The position numbers were made by a program, and so were the translations under genes. Source: a virus. From it: a stretch of DNA of 39,989 nucleotides. Shown one piece after another: positions 24,262 to 30,323 of the stretch. The stretch lies in the IMG/VR virus record IMGVR_UViG_3300038468_000033, positions 1-39,989 of that record. The stretch is one strand, 5' to 3'. The notes below the pieces were generated by a model. That model was not told where the DNA came from and did no database searches. It saw nothing but the letters and a program-made list of their open reading frames with translations. Each line of letters starts with the position of its first letter. The first letter of the stretch is position 1.

Positions 24262-24633
24262 ATGCGGTTTTCACAAAAATTGCCGGGAGTTTGGGGCAGA
24301 AAAGCAGGGCAGGATACTGGCGAATGGCCACTCCTAAAGGTTGCAGCAAATGAATGGCTAACGATTTGCCCGGCGTGCCTAGAAAAGATCCGATTTGAAG
24401 TTGGGAAGGACTACCGGCAGACCAATCAGGACGGCGCTCCGAGTTTCGAGCCGATGATTTTGTGCAAAGACCCGGAATGTGACGGTGCTCTGCTCATTGT
24501 TCATGGCGAGGTATACACGCGCATCTTCCCCAAAAAGTCTCGGCCGGTAGAGGATGCCCCTGAAAAGTTGGAGCCTGCCGAGGACGTGAAGCTCGCCCTG
24601 CTGAGGAAGATCGGCCTTGTTGGTCGCAGTTGA
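24262..24633 (+). CDS. Small zinc-binding protein of unknown function
   Basis: The 123-residue product starts at the ATG at 24262 after GGGGAGCGG. It contains CPACLEK and CKDPECDG, a four-cysteine metal site spaced about 32 residues apart, inside a compact beta-rich domain, then a Pro/Glu/Lys-rich linker and a terminal helix. Its 3' end overlaps the next gene by 17 nt. No family is recognised. Confidence 0.6.
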   Translation: MRFSQKLPGVWGRKAGQDTGEWPLLKVAANEWLTICPACLEKIRFEVGKDYRQTNQDGAPSFEPMILCKDPECDGALLIVHGEVYTRIFPKKSRPVEDAPEKLEPAEDVKLALLRKIGLVGRS

Positions 24634-24910
24634 TTCCGTTTCCATTACTACGGTTGGTGGCTCTGGGAGCGGGAACATGCACCACAATGTCGGGATTCTC
24701 CGCGGGATTGAGGTGGTTCCGCCATCCGGCACAACGACCCAGAATGTGACCATTACAAATCTGTATGGAACCACGGTCTGGAGCGATATTCTCACGGGTA
24801 CTGACTACATTGGAGTTGAAATCCCACTCCGCGGGATCTACACGGTGGCTCTTTCTGGGGCAACTTCGAATGGTGCGAATACGGTGAGGTTCTGGATGGA
24901 GAAGACGTGA
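24617..24910 (+). CDS. Small beta-rich putative tail/fibre protein
   Basis: TTG start at 24617 with GAGGAAG about 8 nt upstream. The 97-residue product is composed of Thr/Val/Gly-rich strands (TTTQNVTITNLYGTTVWSDIL; GIYTVALSGATSNGANTVRFW). It opens a set of four coupled genes ending in a fibre-like protein. Likely a virion component. Confidence 0.6.
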   Translation: MLVAVDSVSITTVGGSGSGNMHHNVGILRGIEVVPPSGTTTQNVTITNLYGTTVWSDILTGTDYIGVEIPLRGIYTVALSGATSNGANTVRFWMEKT

Positions 24911-25191
24911 GGTGGTGGCGCGTTTTCCGGTGGCTTTCGTCCCCCGTGTGGCAGGTTCGAGAGCGGTTTCGGTACGACGCCGAAGGGTGGGCGTTCGCCC
25001 GCCGGGCTCGTGGCACATGGGATCTGATCCAGAAGGTCCGGCCGGAGATCCACAACAAATGGATCGTTCTGGAGCGGGAACAGGGGCCAACGGAGGAGGT
25101 GAAGCTCCTGAAAGAGAAGGAAGCCGCGCTCCTCTGGGTCCTCGAAGTGGGAGGGGTTGACCTTGGCCCGACTCCAAAACGCGGGGATTGA
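24907..25191 (+). CDS. Trp/Arg-rich small protein
   Basis: GTG start overlapping the previous stop (GTGA). The 94-residue protein begins with an amphipathic Trp/Arg-rich stretch (MRWWRVFRWLSSPVWQVRERFRY) and continues as charged helix (VLEREQGPTEEVKLLKEKEAALLW). It could be a membrane-interface or tail-assembly protein. Not identified. Confidence 0.55.
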   Translation: MRWWRVFRWLSSPVWQVRERFRYDAEGWAFARRARGTWDLIQKVRPEIHNKWIVLEREQGPTEEVKLLKEKEAALLWVLEVGGVDLGPTPKRGD

Positions 25192-25477
25192 GGGACTCGG
25201 GACCACGGCCTACACGAATCAGGCCACGGTTTCCGGGTCGGCTCTCCAGATTCAAGCGACCAGCGCGAACGCCCCCACCACCGTTTTCATTATCAAGGCT
25301 CACTCCGAGAATACGGCCAACATCTACTACGGATTCGTCTCGAACGTGACCACCACCACCGGCGTCGTTCTCCACCCTCACGACGGCATTGTAATGAATC
25401 TCAACTACAACAAGAAGCCGATCTGGGTCATTTCGAACGGGACGGCCCAGAGGTACTCCTACCAAGGGATGGCATGA
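25163..25477 (+). CDS. Small beta-rich putative tail/fibre protein
   Basis: The start is placed at TTG 25163 because GGGAGGGG lies about 8 nt upstream; TTG 25157 is too close. The 104-residue product is beta-rich (TVSGSALQIQATSANAPTTVFIIKAHSENTANIYYGF; GVVLHPHDGIVMNLNYNKKPIWVISN), the pattern of small phage decoration or fibre-tip domains. It is coupled to the next gene by ATGA. Confidence 0.6.
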   Translation: MARLQNAGIEGLGTTAYTNQATVSGSALQIQATSANAPTTVFIIKAHSENTANIYYGFVSNVTTTTGVVLHPHDGIVMNLNYNKKPIWVISNGTAQRYSYQGMA

Positions 25478-26166
25478 GCCCCCGGGCTCTCCTTTCCCGC
25501 GGATCGGGTGGCGGCACGGTGGTCGCCACGATCAATCCCGCCTTTGACCGGACGGCCTTCCGGGATTCGAACGACGATCTCGGCTCCGACGAATGGACCC
25601 TCGCCTCGGCTACCGCTACCACCCTCATCCTCGGCTATCTCGCCACCCTGATCGACCCGGCAATCCACGACTACTGGTACAGGGTTGGGATGGACTTCTC
25701 GTTCGGCTCGATCCCGACGAGCGCCACGATTACGCAGGTCCAGTTCCAGATCCGGGTCACGTTCCAAGATGGGACAGGTGGGGACTTCGCCATCGCGGAC
25801 AAGCTCGGGGGGGGGGCTTTCTCTGCGGAGGGCGATCCGCAGACCTTTTGGGACGAGTGTTCGGGTGGGACTTCCTACGGGACGCTCACTCCGAGCCTAT
25901 CCGCCCCGCGGACGTACACCGTGACGCTGAATGCGGCGGCGGTATCGGCCGTTCAAACGGTGGTTACTGCCGGGTCGGGGAGTGTCCAGATCGCCCTCGC
26001 GGAAACGGGAGCCTTAGACGTGAACGACGTGCGCCGGTTCCTTTCTTCCGTGGATGCCTCCTCGAACAAGCCCGCCCTGATCGTGACCTACACGACGGCG
26101 GGTGGCCCGGGAATGAGCGGCTTGGATGCCGAGGATCTCTTCACAAATATGGCCCAGCTTTCATAG
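25474..26166 (+). CDS. Fibre / receptor-binding-like beta-sandwich protein
   Basis: The 230-residue product has a lectin-like or DNRLRE-like beta-sandwich pattern: SATITQVQFQIRVTFQD, YTVTLNAAAVSAVQTVVTAG, VRRFLSSVDASSNKPALIVTYT. The last, ending in PALIVTY, is typical of such domains. It ends the rightward block and overlaps the convergent leftward gene by 6 nt. Receptor or glycan binding is inferred. A 20-bp segment at 25949-25968 is identical to 37724-37743. Confidence 0.6.
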   Translation: MSPRALLSRGSGGGTVVATINPAFDRTAFRDSNDDLGSDEWTLASATATTLILGYLATLIDPAIHDYWYRVGMDFSFGSIPTSATITQVQFQIRVTFQDGTGGDFAIADKLGGGAFSAEGDPQTFWDECSGGTSYGTLTPSLSAPRTYTVTLNAAAVSAVQTVVTAGSGSVQIALAETGALDVNDVRRFLSSVDASSNKPALIVTYTTAGGPGMSGLDAEDLFTNMAQLS

Positions 26167-26502
26167 TTCGGCCGCATCCCCCTTCGTATAAAGCATAATC
26201 CTCGGCTTCTGAATGTGGCTTTCCCACCGCCAACACTCCTTTATCACGTTTTCCGGGCACACAAACTCCCGCATGGCGGCTGCGTGCTCCTTGGATGGCC
26301 ACGCATTCGACTTTACTTGGATGAGCCTGATTACTTTTTCGTTGATTGCGAGGACATCGAAGAGGCCGAATAGATCGTGGGTGTGAAAGCGGGAGCGATA
26401 CTCTACTTTCTCGGCACGGAATCCCTGCTCCGTCAGGGCCTTGATAGTTTTCCGCACATTACGATTGCCTTTATCGACTGCATACTTCGCCTTCCTTGGC
26501 AT
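26161..26502 (-). CDS. VRR-NUC / Holliday-resolvase-like PD-(D/E)XK nuclease
   Basis: The 113-residue protein has GNRNVRKTIKALTEQGFRAEKVE, then HDLFGLFDVLAI (acidic metal ligand) and IRLIQVKSN (QxK catalytic motif), the compact fold of archaeal-type or phage resolvase-like and VRR-NUC nucleases. CENVIKECW and the WESHIQKPRIMLYT ending complete the domain. It is the most downstream leftward gene and converges with the fibre gene. It likely trims or resolves DNA junctions. Confidence 0.75.
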   Translation of the reverse strand: MPRKAKYAVDKGNRNVRKTIKALTEQGFRAEKVEYRSRFHTHDLFGLFDVLAINEKVIRLIQVKSNAWPSKEHAAAMREFVCPENVIKECWRWESHIQKPRIMLYTKGDAAEL

Positions 26503-26508
26503 GGATAC

Positions 26509-26607
26509 CCCACAAAAAAGCGCCCGATCGCCGCGTCACATCGGCCTCGATCAAGGGGGGCTTAGTCGAGATTCTGCCGAGAAGACGACCGGGCGCTGAC
26601 TTGTGGG
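26509..26607 (-). terminator. Long multi-segment hairpin with U6, leftward
   Basis: In leftward RNA, AGCGCCCG (complement of 26590-26597) pairs with CGGGCGCT (complement of 26519-26526), directly followed by UUUUUUG. An outer CCCACAA/TTGTGGG pair (26509-26515, 26601-26607) and an inner TCGGC..CTCGA/TCGAG..GCCGA stem make a nearly 100-nt structure. The stem plus U-run resembles an intrinsic terminator with an unusually large apical part, so a small RNA or attenuator is also possible. Confidence 0.55.
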
Positions 26608-26613
26608 AGTGTA

Positions 26614-26838
26614 CTACTTTTTCTGGTGGAGGAGTTTCACGTCGAGGTTCTCGTATTCGCTCCCGAAAATGAACTTCTGCACCCTCACCGCGTTCGCATT
26701 GGCCCGGGAGCGGTAGTTCAGATTCCCGCGCGAAACGAACGACCCGCTATCCCCCTGCCAGAGATTGATCTCCACCACGAACCCGCCATCCTGCTCGATC
26801 ACGCGGATGGACGGCTTGAACTTGGGCTTCCCCGGCAT
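26614..26838 (-). CDS. Small protein of unknown function
   Basis: The start is fixed at ATG 26838 because GGAGG lies 8 nt upstream and TAATG couples it to the previous gene. The 74-residue product is basic and beta-rich (FKPSIRVIEQDGGFVVEINLW; GSFVSRGNLNYRSRANANAVRVQKF). No family is recognised. Confidence 0.65.
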   Translation of the reverse strand: MPGKPKFKPSIRVIEQDGGFVVEINLWQGDSGSFVSRGNLNYRSRANANAVRVQKFIFGSEYENLDVKLLHQKK

Positions 26839-27092
26839 TACTCGGCCTCCATGATCTCGCGGTAGCGAGTAGACAGGTTTCCATCCCGCCAAGCCTTGAG
26901 AGCCATCCAGATCGGACGGAGCGTGCCCTGCTCGAAAGGAATCTGCGCCTCCCTCGGAGCGAACATCAGAGCGTCCAGCAACTTCAACTCGAACTCATAG
27001 CCCGAGGTAAGGAACTGGTAGTTGTTGGTCATCTTGAAGATGACGAGTCTCTCCTCGATCGTGAAGGTATCAACCCTCTCCTTCGTTGTCAT
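26838..27092 (-). CDS. Small helical protein of unknown function
   Basis: Start at ATG 27092 behind GGAGGTG with 7-nt spacing. The 84-residue product contains FTIEERLVIFKMTNNYQFLTSGYEFELKLLDALMFAP and ends in an IWMALKAWRDGNLSTRYREI helix. It overlaps the previous gene by 23 nt. Function unknown. Confidence 0.65.
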   Translation of the reverse strand: MTTKERVDTFTIEERLVIFKMTNNYQFLTSGYEFELKLLDALMFAPREAQIPFEQGTLRPIWMALKAWRDGNLSTRYREIMEAE

Positions 27093-27300
27093 TTGTTTCA
27101 CCTCCCTCCTCTTCAACGACTTCTGCGTGACTGTATACCGAAAGATCCTCGAAGAAGTTGAGATCGCCACCGGCCAGAAGGTATCTATGTCCACCATTTA
27201 CAAATATGGTCCCACACTTACACCTCACTAAGTCGTGTGCCGACTTCGATTCGATCACGTCGAGGCACTTTTTGCAGCGGGCCATGTTGCGGGAGATCAT
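27070..27300 (-). CDS. Zinc-finger protein (RCKKC..CKCG type)
   Basis: The 76-residue protein has MARCKKCLDVIESKSAHDLVRCKCGTIFVNGGHRYLLAGG. I recognise this conserved phage pattern of CxxC...CxC plus DGGH-like loop, probably the DUF7695-type family. It has an acidic tail (EEEGGETNDNEGEG). ATG 27300 follows the upstream stop by 1 nt (TAGCATG), favouring coupling over the internal ATG at 27285. Function unknown. Confidence 0.72.
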   Translation of the reverse strand: MISRNMARCKKCLDVIESKSAHDLVRCKCGTIFVNGGHRYLLAGGDLNFFEDLSVYSHAEVVEEEGGETNDNEGEG

Positions 27301-27301
27301 G

Positions 27302-27454
27302 CTAGTGGTAGCAACTGTTGATTATTGCGAAGCCGATGCCGACTAGGGCGTATGTAACTCCACGCCTCTCGTCGCGACCCGCACAAATTATCGCAATAAT
27401 CATGAAAATGAGTGATGCTATTCTGGTTGTTAGGTCGGCTAACTCATGCGCCAC
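27302..27454 (-). CDS. Two-helix membrane microprotein
   Basis: A 50-residue frame starts at GTG 27454 (AAAGGG about 8 nt upstream; GTG 27463 is also in frame). It has two hydrophobic segments, IASLIFMIIAIICAG and YALVGIGFAIINSCYH, separated by a charged loop RDERRGV. It ends 1 nt before the ATG of the zinc-finger gene, so the two are probably co-translated. Function unknown. Confidence 0.6.
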   Translation of the reverse strand: MAHELADLTTRIASLIFMIIAIICAGRDERRGVTYALVGIGFAIINSCYH

Positions 27455-27595
27455 GCTATACACCCTTTCTATATGAGCGCACCCACACGGTCCAAACCTT
27501 GGGTCTTCCTCCGCGAACTCCCACCTTGTCCACCCGTGCCGGTTTCCCTTTACGGTTCAGACTGAGAGTCTAGTTTGGCTGTCTAGTGGGCGCGC

Positions 27596-27682
27596 TCAAA
27601 ATCTCAGAAACACCAACACAGACACTACCCACGCCATCACTACAATTATGAGTAGTGCCAGAATCATGATTATTATTTTCAT
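27596..27682 (-). CDS. 28-residue single-helix membrane microprotein
   Basis: GGAGG at 27691-27687 lies 4 nt before an ATG opening 28 codons, nearly all hydrophobic: MKIIIMILALLIIVVMAWVV, then SVLVFLRF. The whole peptide is one transmembrane helix with an FLRF end. It is one of several membrane microproteins in the leftward block. Confidence 0.5.
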   Translation of the reverse strand: MKIIIMILALLIIVVMAWVVSVLVFLRF

Positions 27683-27737
27683 GAAGCCTCCGAGTCGCAG
27701 CCACCTTCCCGAGAATGCCCGCTCGCGGATGGGCACC

Positions 27738-27755
27738 CTGCATGTTTCCATGCAG
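27738..27755 (-). ncRNA. GNRA-capped hairpin
   Basis: Leftward RNA reads CUGCAUG-GAAA-CAUGCAG: a perfect 7-bp stem capped by a GAAA tetraloop. GNRA caps usually mark functional RNA rather than coding sequence. It lies about 110 nt downstream of a tRNA and could be part of a larger structured leader. Confidence 0.45.
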
Positions 27756-27862
27756 GTCAGAAATACGGTGGATTTTGAGCAGCTTTTCAGCTTTTTGGGT
27801 ATCAGTCGTCATTTGGAATAGCTTTCCACTTTCACCCTTGAGCTTCTTAGTTGCTCCATAGC

Positions 27863-27937
27863 TGGAGTTGATAATGGGATTCGAACCCACAACTTCGGCT
27901 CCGAAGTGCCGATGCTCTACCATTGAGCCATATCAAC
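27863..27937 (-). tRNA. tRNA with encoded CCA and 8-nt anticodon loop (isotype uncertain)
   Basis: Leftward strand folds as a cloverleaf: acceptor GTTGATA/TATCAAC (perfect), D arm GCTC-AATGGTA-GAGC, anticodon stem TCGGC/GCCGA, T arm GTGGG-TTCGAAT-CCCAT, then discriminator U and CCA. The anticodon loop reads ACTTCGGA, eight bases. If the last seven form a standard loop the anticodon is UCG (Arg). The U73 discriminator is more typical of Gly or Cys, so the isotype is unclear. A perfect 8-bp hairpin (ACATACTT/AAGTATGT) lies right at the 5' end and may assist processing. Confidence 0.85.
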
Positions 27938-27999
27938 ATACTTTTCAAGTATGTTTACTCCGCGCTCTTTTCTCGCTTCGCTGCCGAAGGCTTCACTAC

Positions 28000-28545
28000 C
28001 TATACCTCGATCGTCAGGGTCGCGTTCCGGAGGGAGAGCAGCCCGTCGAGAGTCCCCAGAATCTCTTCGAGCCGCTCCACCTCCGCCGACAGTTCCTTCT
28101 CGGGGAGATACACCCCGATGTCCCCGAGGGCGTCGGAGGGGTCGGTGGGAGCCGGGCCGGTCTTGTACCCGATCTTCTTTGCCTCTTCGCGGACCCGGTT
28201 GATCCGTTCCTGAATCTGCCCGAGGAACCGCTGGCGACCCGGAGCCACCTCGCGCCGCCACACCAGCCAATCCGCCACCGTCATCGTGATCCCGGCGATA
28301 GTAATGCTGGCCTTCCCGTTCTCGATCTGGATAGCCCGGCGAATCGTGATGATCCGCTCCTCCAGATCCTTGATCGCCTGCCGTTCCCGCTCGATCGCGG
28401 CGGCCGATCCCCCCTCCTTCGCCAGCACGTCCACGAACATATTCTGCCGCGCGACGTAGTTCAGGACGAAGGTTCGCTTCTTTTCGATTCTCTTCCCGAT
28501 GGTCTTGATCTCGGCAAGCCCCTCGGTAATCGTCATCGTTCCCAT
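28000..28545 (-). CDS. Helical protein of unknown function
   Basis: AGGAGGGTGC precedes the ATG at 28545. The 181-residue protein is mostly coiled-coil helix (ERERQAIKDLEERIITIRRA; RQRFLGQIQERINRVREEAKK) with a central DWLVWRREVAPG and a C-terminal ELSAEVERLEEILGTLDGLLS heptad. No family is recognised. It overlaps the upstream gene by 13 nt. A structural or oligomerising role is plausible. Confidence 0.7.
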   Translation of the reverse strand: MGTMTITEGLAEIKTIGKRIEKKRTFVLNYVARQNMFVDVLAKEGGSAAAIERERQAIKDLEERIITIRRAIQIENGKASITIAGITMTVADWLVWRREVAPGRQRFLGQIQERINRVREEAKKIGYKTGPAPTDPSDALGDIGVYLPEKELSAEVERLEEILGTLDGLLSLRNATLTIEV

Positions 28546-28769
28546 GCACCCTCCTTGATTTCAGAAACTTTGATGAATCGGTTCTCTCTCCCGTATTCAA
28601 AGACTTCGCACACATTCATCGTGCGTGCGAAGTCGGAGAGATTCCCGGCATCGTCGTACATTTGGACCATTACATGGTCCCTAGTAACTAGGAAAAGAAT
28701 CTTCCCCCACGGGGTTACTTTGTCGTCTTGGACTTTGTATACAATCTGTCCACGCACCCACTCATTCAT
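28533..28769 (-). CDS. Small beta-rich protein starting 2 nt after tRNA-Glu
   Basis: The 78-residue product (VRGQIVYKVQDDKVTPWGKILFLVTRDHVMVQMYDDAG) is beta-rich with a charged tail. Its only ATG lies 2 nt after the CCA end of tRNA-Glu, so the ribosome site would lie inside the tRNA acceptor (GGGGCUACC). If the tRNA is cut out, the mRNA is essentially leaderless. Function unknown. Confidence 0.65.
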   Translation of the reverse strand: MNEWVRGQIVYKVQDDKVTPWGKILFLVTRDHVMVQMYDDAGNLSDFARTMNVCEVFEYGRENRFIKVSEIKEGAWER

Positions 28770-28771
28770 GT

Positions 28772-28846
28772 TGGTAGCCCCGCCGGGACTCGAACCCGGG
28801 TCTCATGGTTGAAAACCACGTATCCTAACCCCTAGACGAAGGGGCC
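28772..28846 (-). tRNA. tRNA-Glu (UUC)
   Basis: The 75-nt cloverleaf with encoded CCA has anticodon stem CGTGG/CCATG and loop TTTTCAA, giving anticodon UUC. The 5' sequence GGCCCCTTCGTCTAGGGG matches the hallmark tRNA-Glu start (CCCCTTCGTCTAG). The T arm is CCGGG-TTCGAGT-CCCGG. The acceptor has a G-U closing pair and a U-C mismatch at position 7-66. Confidence 0.93.
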
Positions 28847-29403
28847 AGTAATGATGGCGCGATGGGGGTCCCATCACTCCGGGACGAGCCATCCCGCAAG
28901 ACAGCCCTGTGGAAGCCATCGCGCCAAGTTGATTCGCGTAGCCGCGCCGGGAGTATCCGCTGACCGACGTAGACACTCCGCGGGGGAGATTCCATATTGA
29001 GGCCCGTCAAAACCCCATCGGTCAACCCGCACGCTGGCACGTCGGCGCACATGGAAGATTCCCCCAAACATGGCGAGGATGGCCTGTCTACTCCTCGGGA
29101 GCATGTACCTCTTTCCCTCGCCATGAAGGGGGCAAATCCGCGGGGCCGCGCCGTGGCGTTCGGGGCAGCAGGAGGTTGGCCACGCAACCCCGAGGAGGAC
29201 ACCAGCCCCGCGATTGTTTGGGGGACGGGACCGGACTCACGGTGAGCGAAGACATCCGTAGTCCTACCCCCCGAAAGAGGTACTCGTAAAAATCCCGTCC
29301 CCAGAAATTCGACGCCGACCAATTCCGGCTTCTCAACGGGACCCCCGCCAAGGGACCGCCGAGCGTGCCGAAGGAGTGGGCTCCACCTTGGTCGGCGTCA
29401 TTC
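28847..29403 (-). ncRNA. Candidate large ornate structured RNA (ROOL/GOLLD-like context)
   Basis: A 557-nt gene-free stretch lies between a leftward gene stop (29404) and tRNA-Glu. Long complementary segments fill it. Perfect pairs are 29388-29399 with 29311-29322 (12 bp), 29293-29302 with 29221-29230 (10 bp), GCCCCGCG near 29205 with CGCGGGGC near 29139 (8 bp), 29116-29125 with 29069-29078 (10 bp) and 28915-28924 with 28856-28865 (10 bp). GGACTACGG/CCGTGAGTCC, GGAGTGTC/GATACTCC and a two-part 29051-29065/28982-28995 helix are near-perfect. CCGACGU/ACGUCGG and UGACCGA/UCGGUCA would cross the last helix as alternative pseudoknots. RNase P cleavage of tRNA-Glu would define the 3' end. Known phage ROOL and GOLLD RNAs are of similar size and often adjoin tRNAs; identity is unproven. 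Confidence 0.75.
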
Positions 29404-29655
29404 CTATTCCGTTCTCCAGACCCGAATCCCGGGGACACCCGCCTTCTCGTCCTTGGGCGAATACCGGGTGCAGAACTTCGCGTACTTCTTCCGGTTCTCG
29501 TAGGTCACGCGCCCCGTGATCCGCGATTTTGTCTTCTCGTCGTCCGGCTCGCAGGGAACGAGGAACGAGTCGTTCACTTCCATCTTCCGGAAGGGGTAGT
29601 CGCCTCGCTCTTTCCGCCTCCCCGGAGGAATCGGAACCCCCTTGTCGATTTCCAT
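29404..29655 (-). CDS. Small conserved phage protein of unknown function
   Basis: GGGAGGGGCA precedes the ATG. The 83-residue product has DKGVPIPPGRRK, YPFRKMEVNDSFLVP, RVTYENRKKYAKFCTRYSPKD and GIRVWRTE. This is a pattern I associate with a short phage family (D-G-P-P ... YPF-M-GDSF ... RVWR). Function unknown. It is the last coding gene before the large structured RNA. Confidence 0.7.
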   Translation of the reverse strand: MEIDKGVPIPPGRRKERGDYPFRKMEVNDSFLVPCEPDDEKTKSRITGRVTYENRKKYAKFCTRYSPKDEKAGVPGIRVWRTE

Positions 29656-29664
29656 TGCCCCTCC

Positions 29665-29826
29665 CTACGGCAGCCAGAGATTGTGAATGAAGTCCCACCA
29701 CGCTTCGAAACTGATGAAGGACCGCCACCCGTCGCCGCCCTCGCCCCACGTATCCGCGAAGGCTGGATGGACGAGCCAGATGGAGAGAATCGCGAAAATC
29801 GAAACGCAGATCAAGAACTTTTTCAT
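29665..29826 (-). CDS. Small secreted Trp-rich peptide
   Basis: AGGTGTGCC before the ATG, which overlaps the upstream stop (ATGA). The 53-residue product has a clear Sec signal (MKKFLICVSIFAILSIWLV, cleavage probably after AFA) and a roughly 28-residue mature part rich in Trp, Phe and Gly (WGEGGDGW; SFEAWWDFIHNLWLP). It would act in the envelope or outside the cell; target unknown. Confidence 0.65.
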   Translation of the reverse strand: MKKFLICVSIFAILSIWLVHPAFADTWGEGGDGWRSFISFEAWWDFIHNLWLP

Positions 29827-30314
29827 GGCACACCTCGCACCCGATGGAGTTCCAGTACGGTTCCATCGGAAAGGATTGCCTCGACCCGCAGGGCATCTTG
29901 GGGATGCCCCGCCTCCCTGATTTTCCGGACCCCGTAATTCCTCGCCCCGTTCGCACACCGCGGGCCGAAGATGCCTTTCCCGCACGGGCCAGCCGACTCG
30001 ACCGGGATTCCAAGCCCTTCGTACCAGACCCGGAACCGATCCAGACAAGCCGCGCCGTGGACGGTGAAGGGGATGTATCGAACTTCCGGGTTCCGGAAGG
30101 AACTTATCTCCCCCGCCTCAATCGAGGCAAAGAAAACTTGCGTCTCCCGGTCCGAAAGTCGTTTCCCTTTCGGGTTCCGAATGGTATCTTGGATCTCCAC
30201 GACTCGAACCGAGTCGGCATACCTCCAAATCCCGTCGTCTGGTTGGCGACCCGCGCGGGACGGAGAGGCGCTCCCGGCAAGAATCAGGAGACCCAAGACC
30301 CAACCAACCTTCAC
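29823..30314 (-). CDS. Secreted protein of unknown function
   Basis: AGGAGAGAGCC precedes a GTG start. The 163-residue protein has a signal peptide (MKVGWVLGLLILAGSASPSRA) and a compact domain with cysteines in ACLDRF, GPCGKGIFGPRCANGARNYG, likely disulphide-bonded in the periplasm. The IRNPKGKRLSD..TQVFFASIE segment is helical. No family is recognised. It is coupled to the small secreted peptide, suggesting a joint envelope role. Confidence 0.7.
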   Translation of the reverse strand: MKVGWVLGLLILAGSASPSRAGRQPDDGIWRYADSVRVVEIQDTIRNPKGKRLSDRETQVFFASIEAGEISSFRNPEVRYIPFTVHGAACLDRFRVWYEGLGIPVESAGPCGKGIFGPRCANGARNYGVRKIREAGHPQDALRVEAILSDGTVLELHRVRGVP

Positions 30315-30323
30315 GGCTCTCTC

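Larger units (their letters stand above)
27455..27862 (-). other. Short-frame region between tRNA and membrane microprotein
   Basis: No large gene fits here. In leftward orientation it holds weak short frames: 16 codons (from about 27860), 80 codons (27812-27570, low-complexity His/Asn/Ser, weak ribosome site), about 25 codons ending just before 27454, and a better-supported 28-codon membrane frame (27682-27596). A perfect 7-bp hairpin with a GAAA tetraloop lies at 27738-27755, followed by a GCCC/GGGC hairpin. The region may be tRNA-downstream leader or non-coding RNA. Confidence 0.45.

Noticed and set aside
27570-27812. 80-codon leftward frame after the tRNA
   Set aside because: Weak ribosome site and low-complexity His/Asn/Ser composition; a better-supported 28-codon membrane frame lies in another frame of the same stretch.
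28847-29403. tmRNA, RNase P RNA or group II intron
   Set aside because: No tRNA-like ends or tag frame as in tmRNA, no GAGGAAAGUC-type RNase P core and no domain V-like hairpin seen on the leftward strand.
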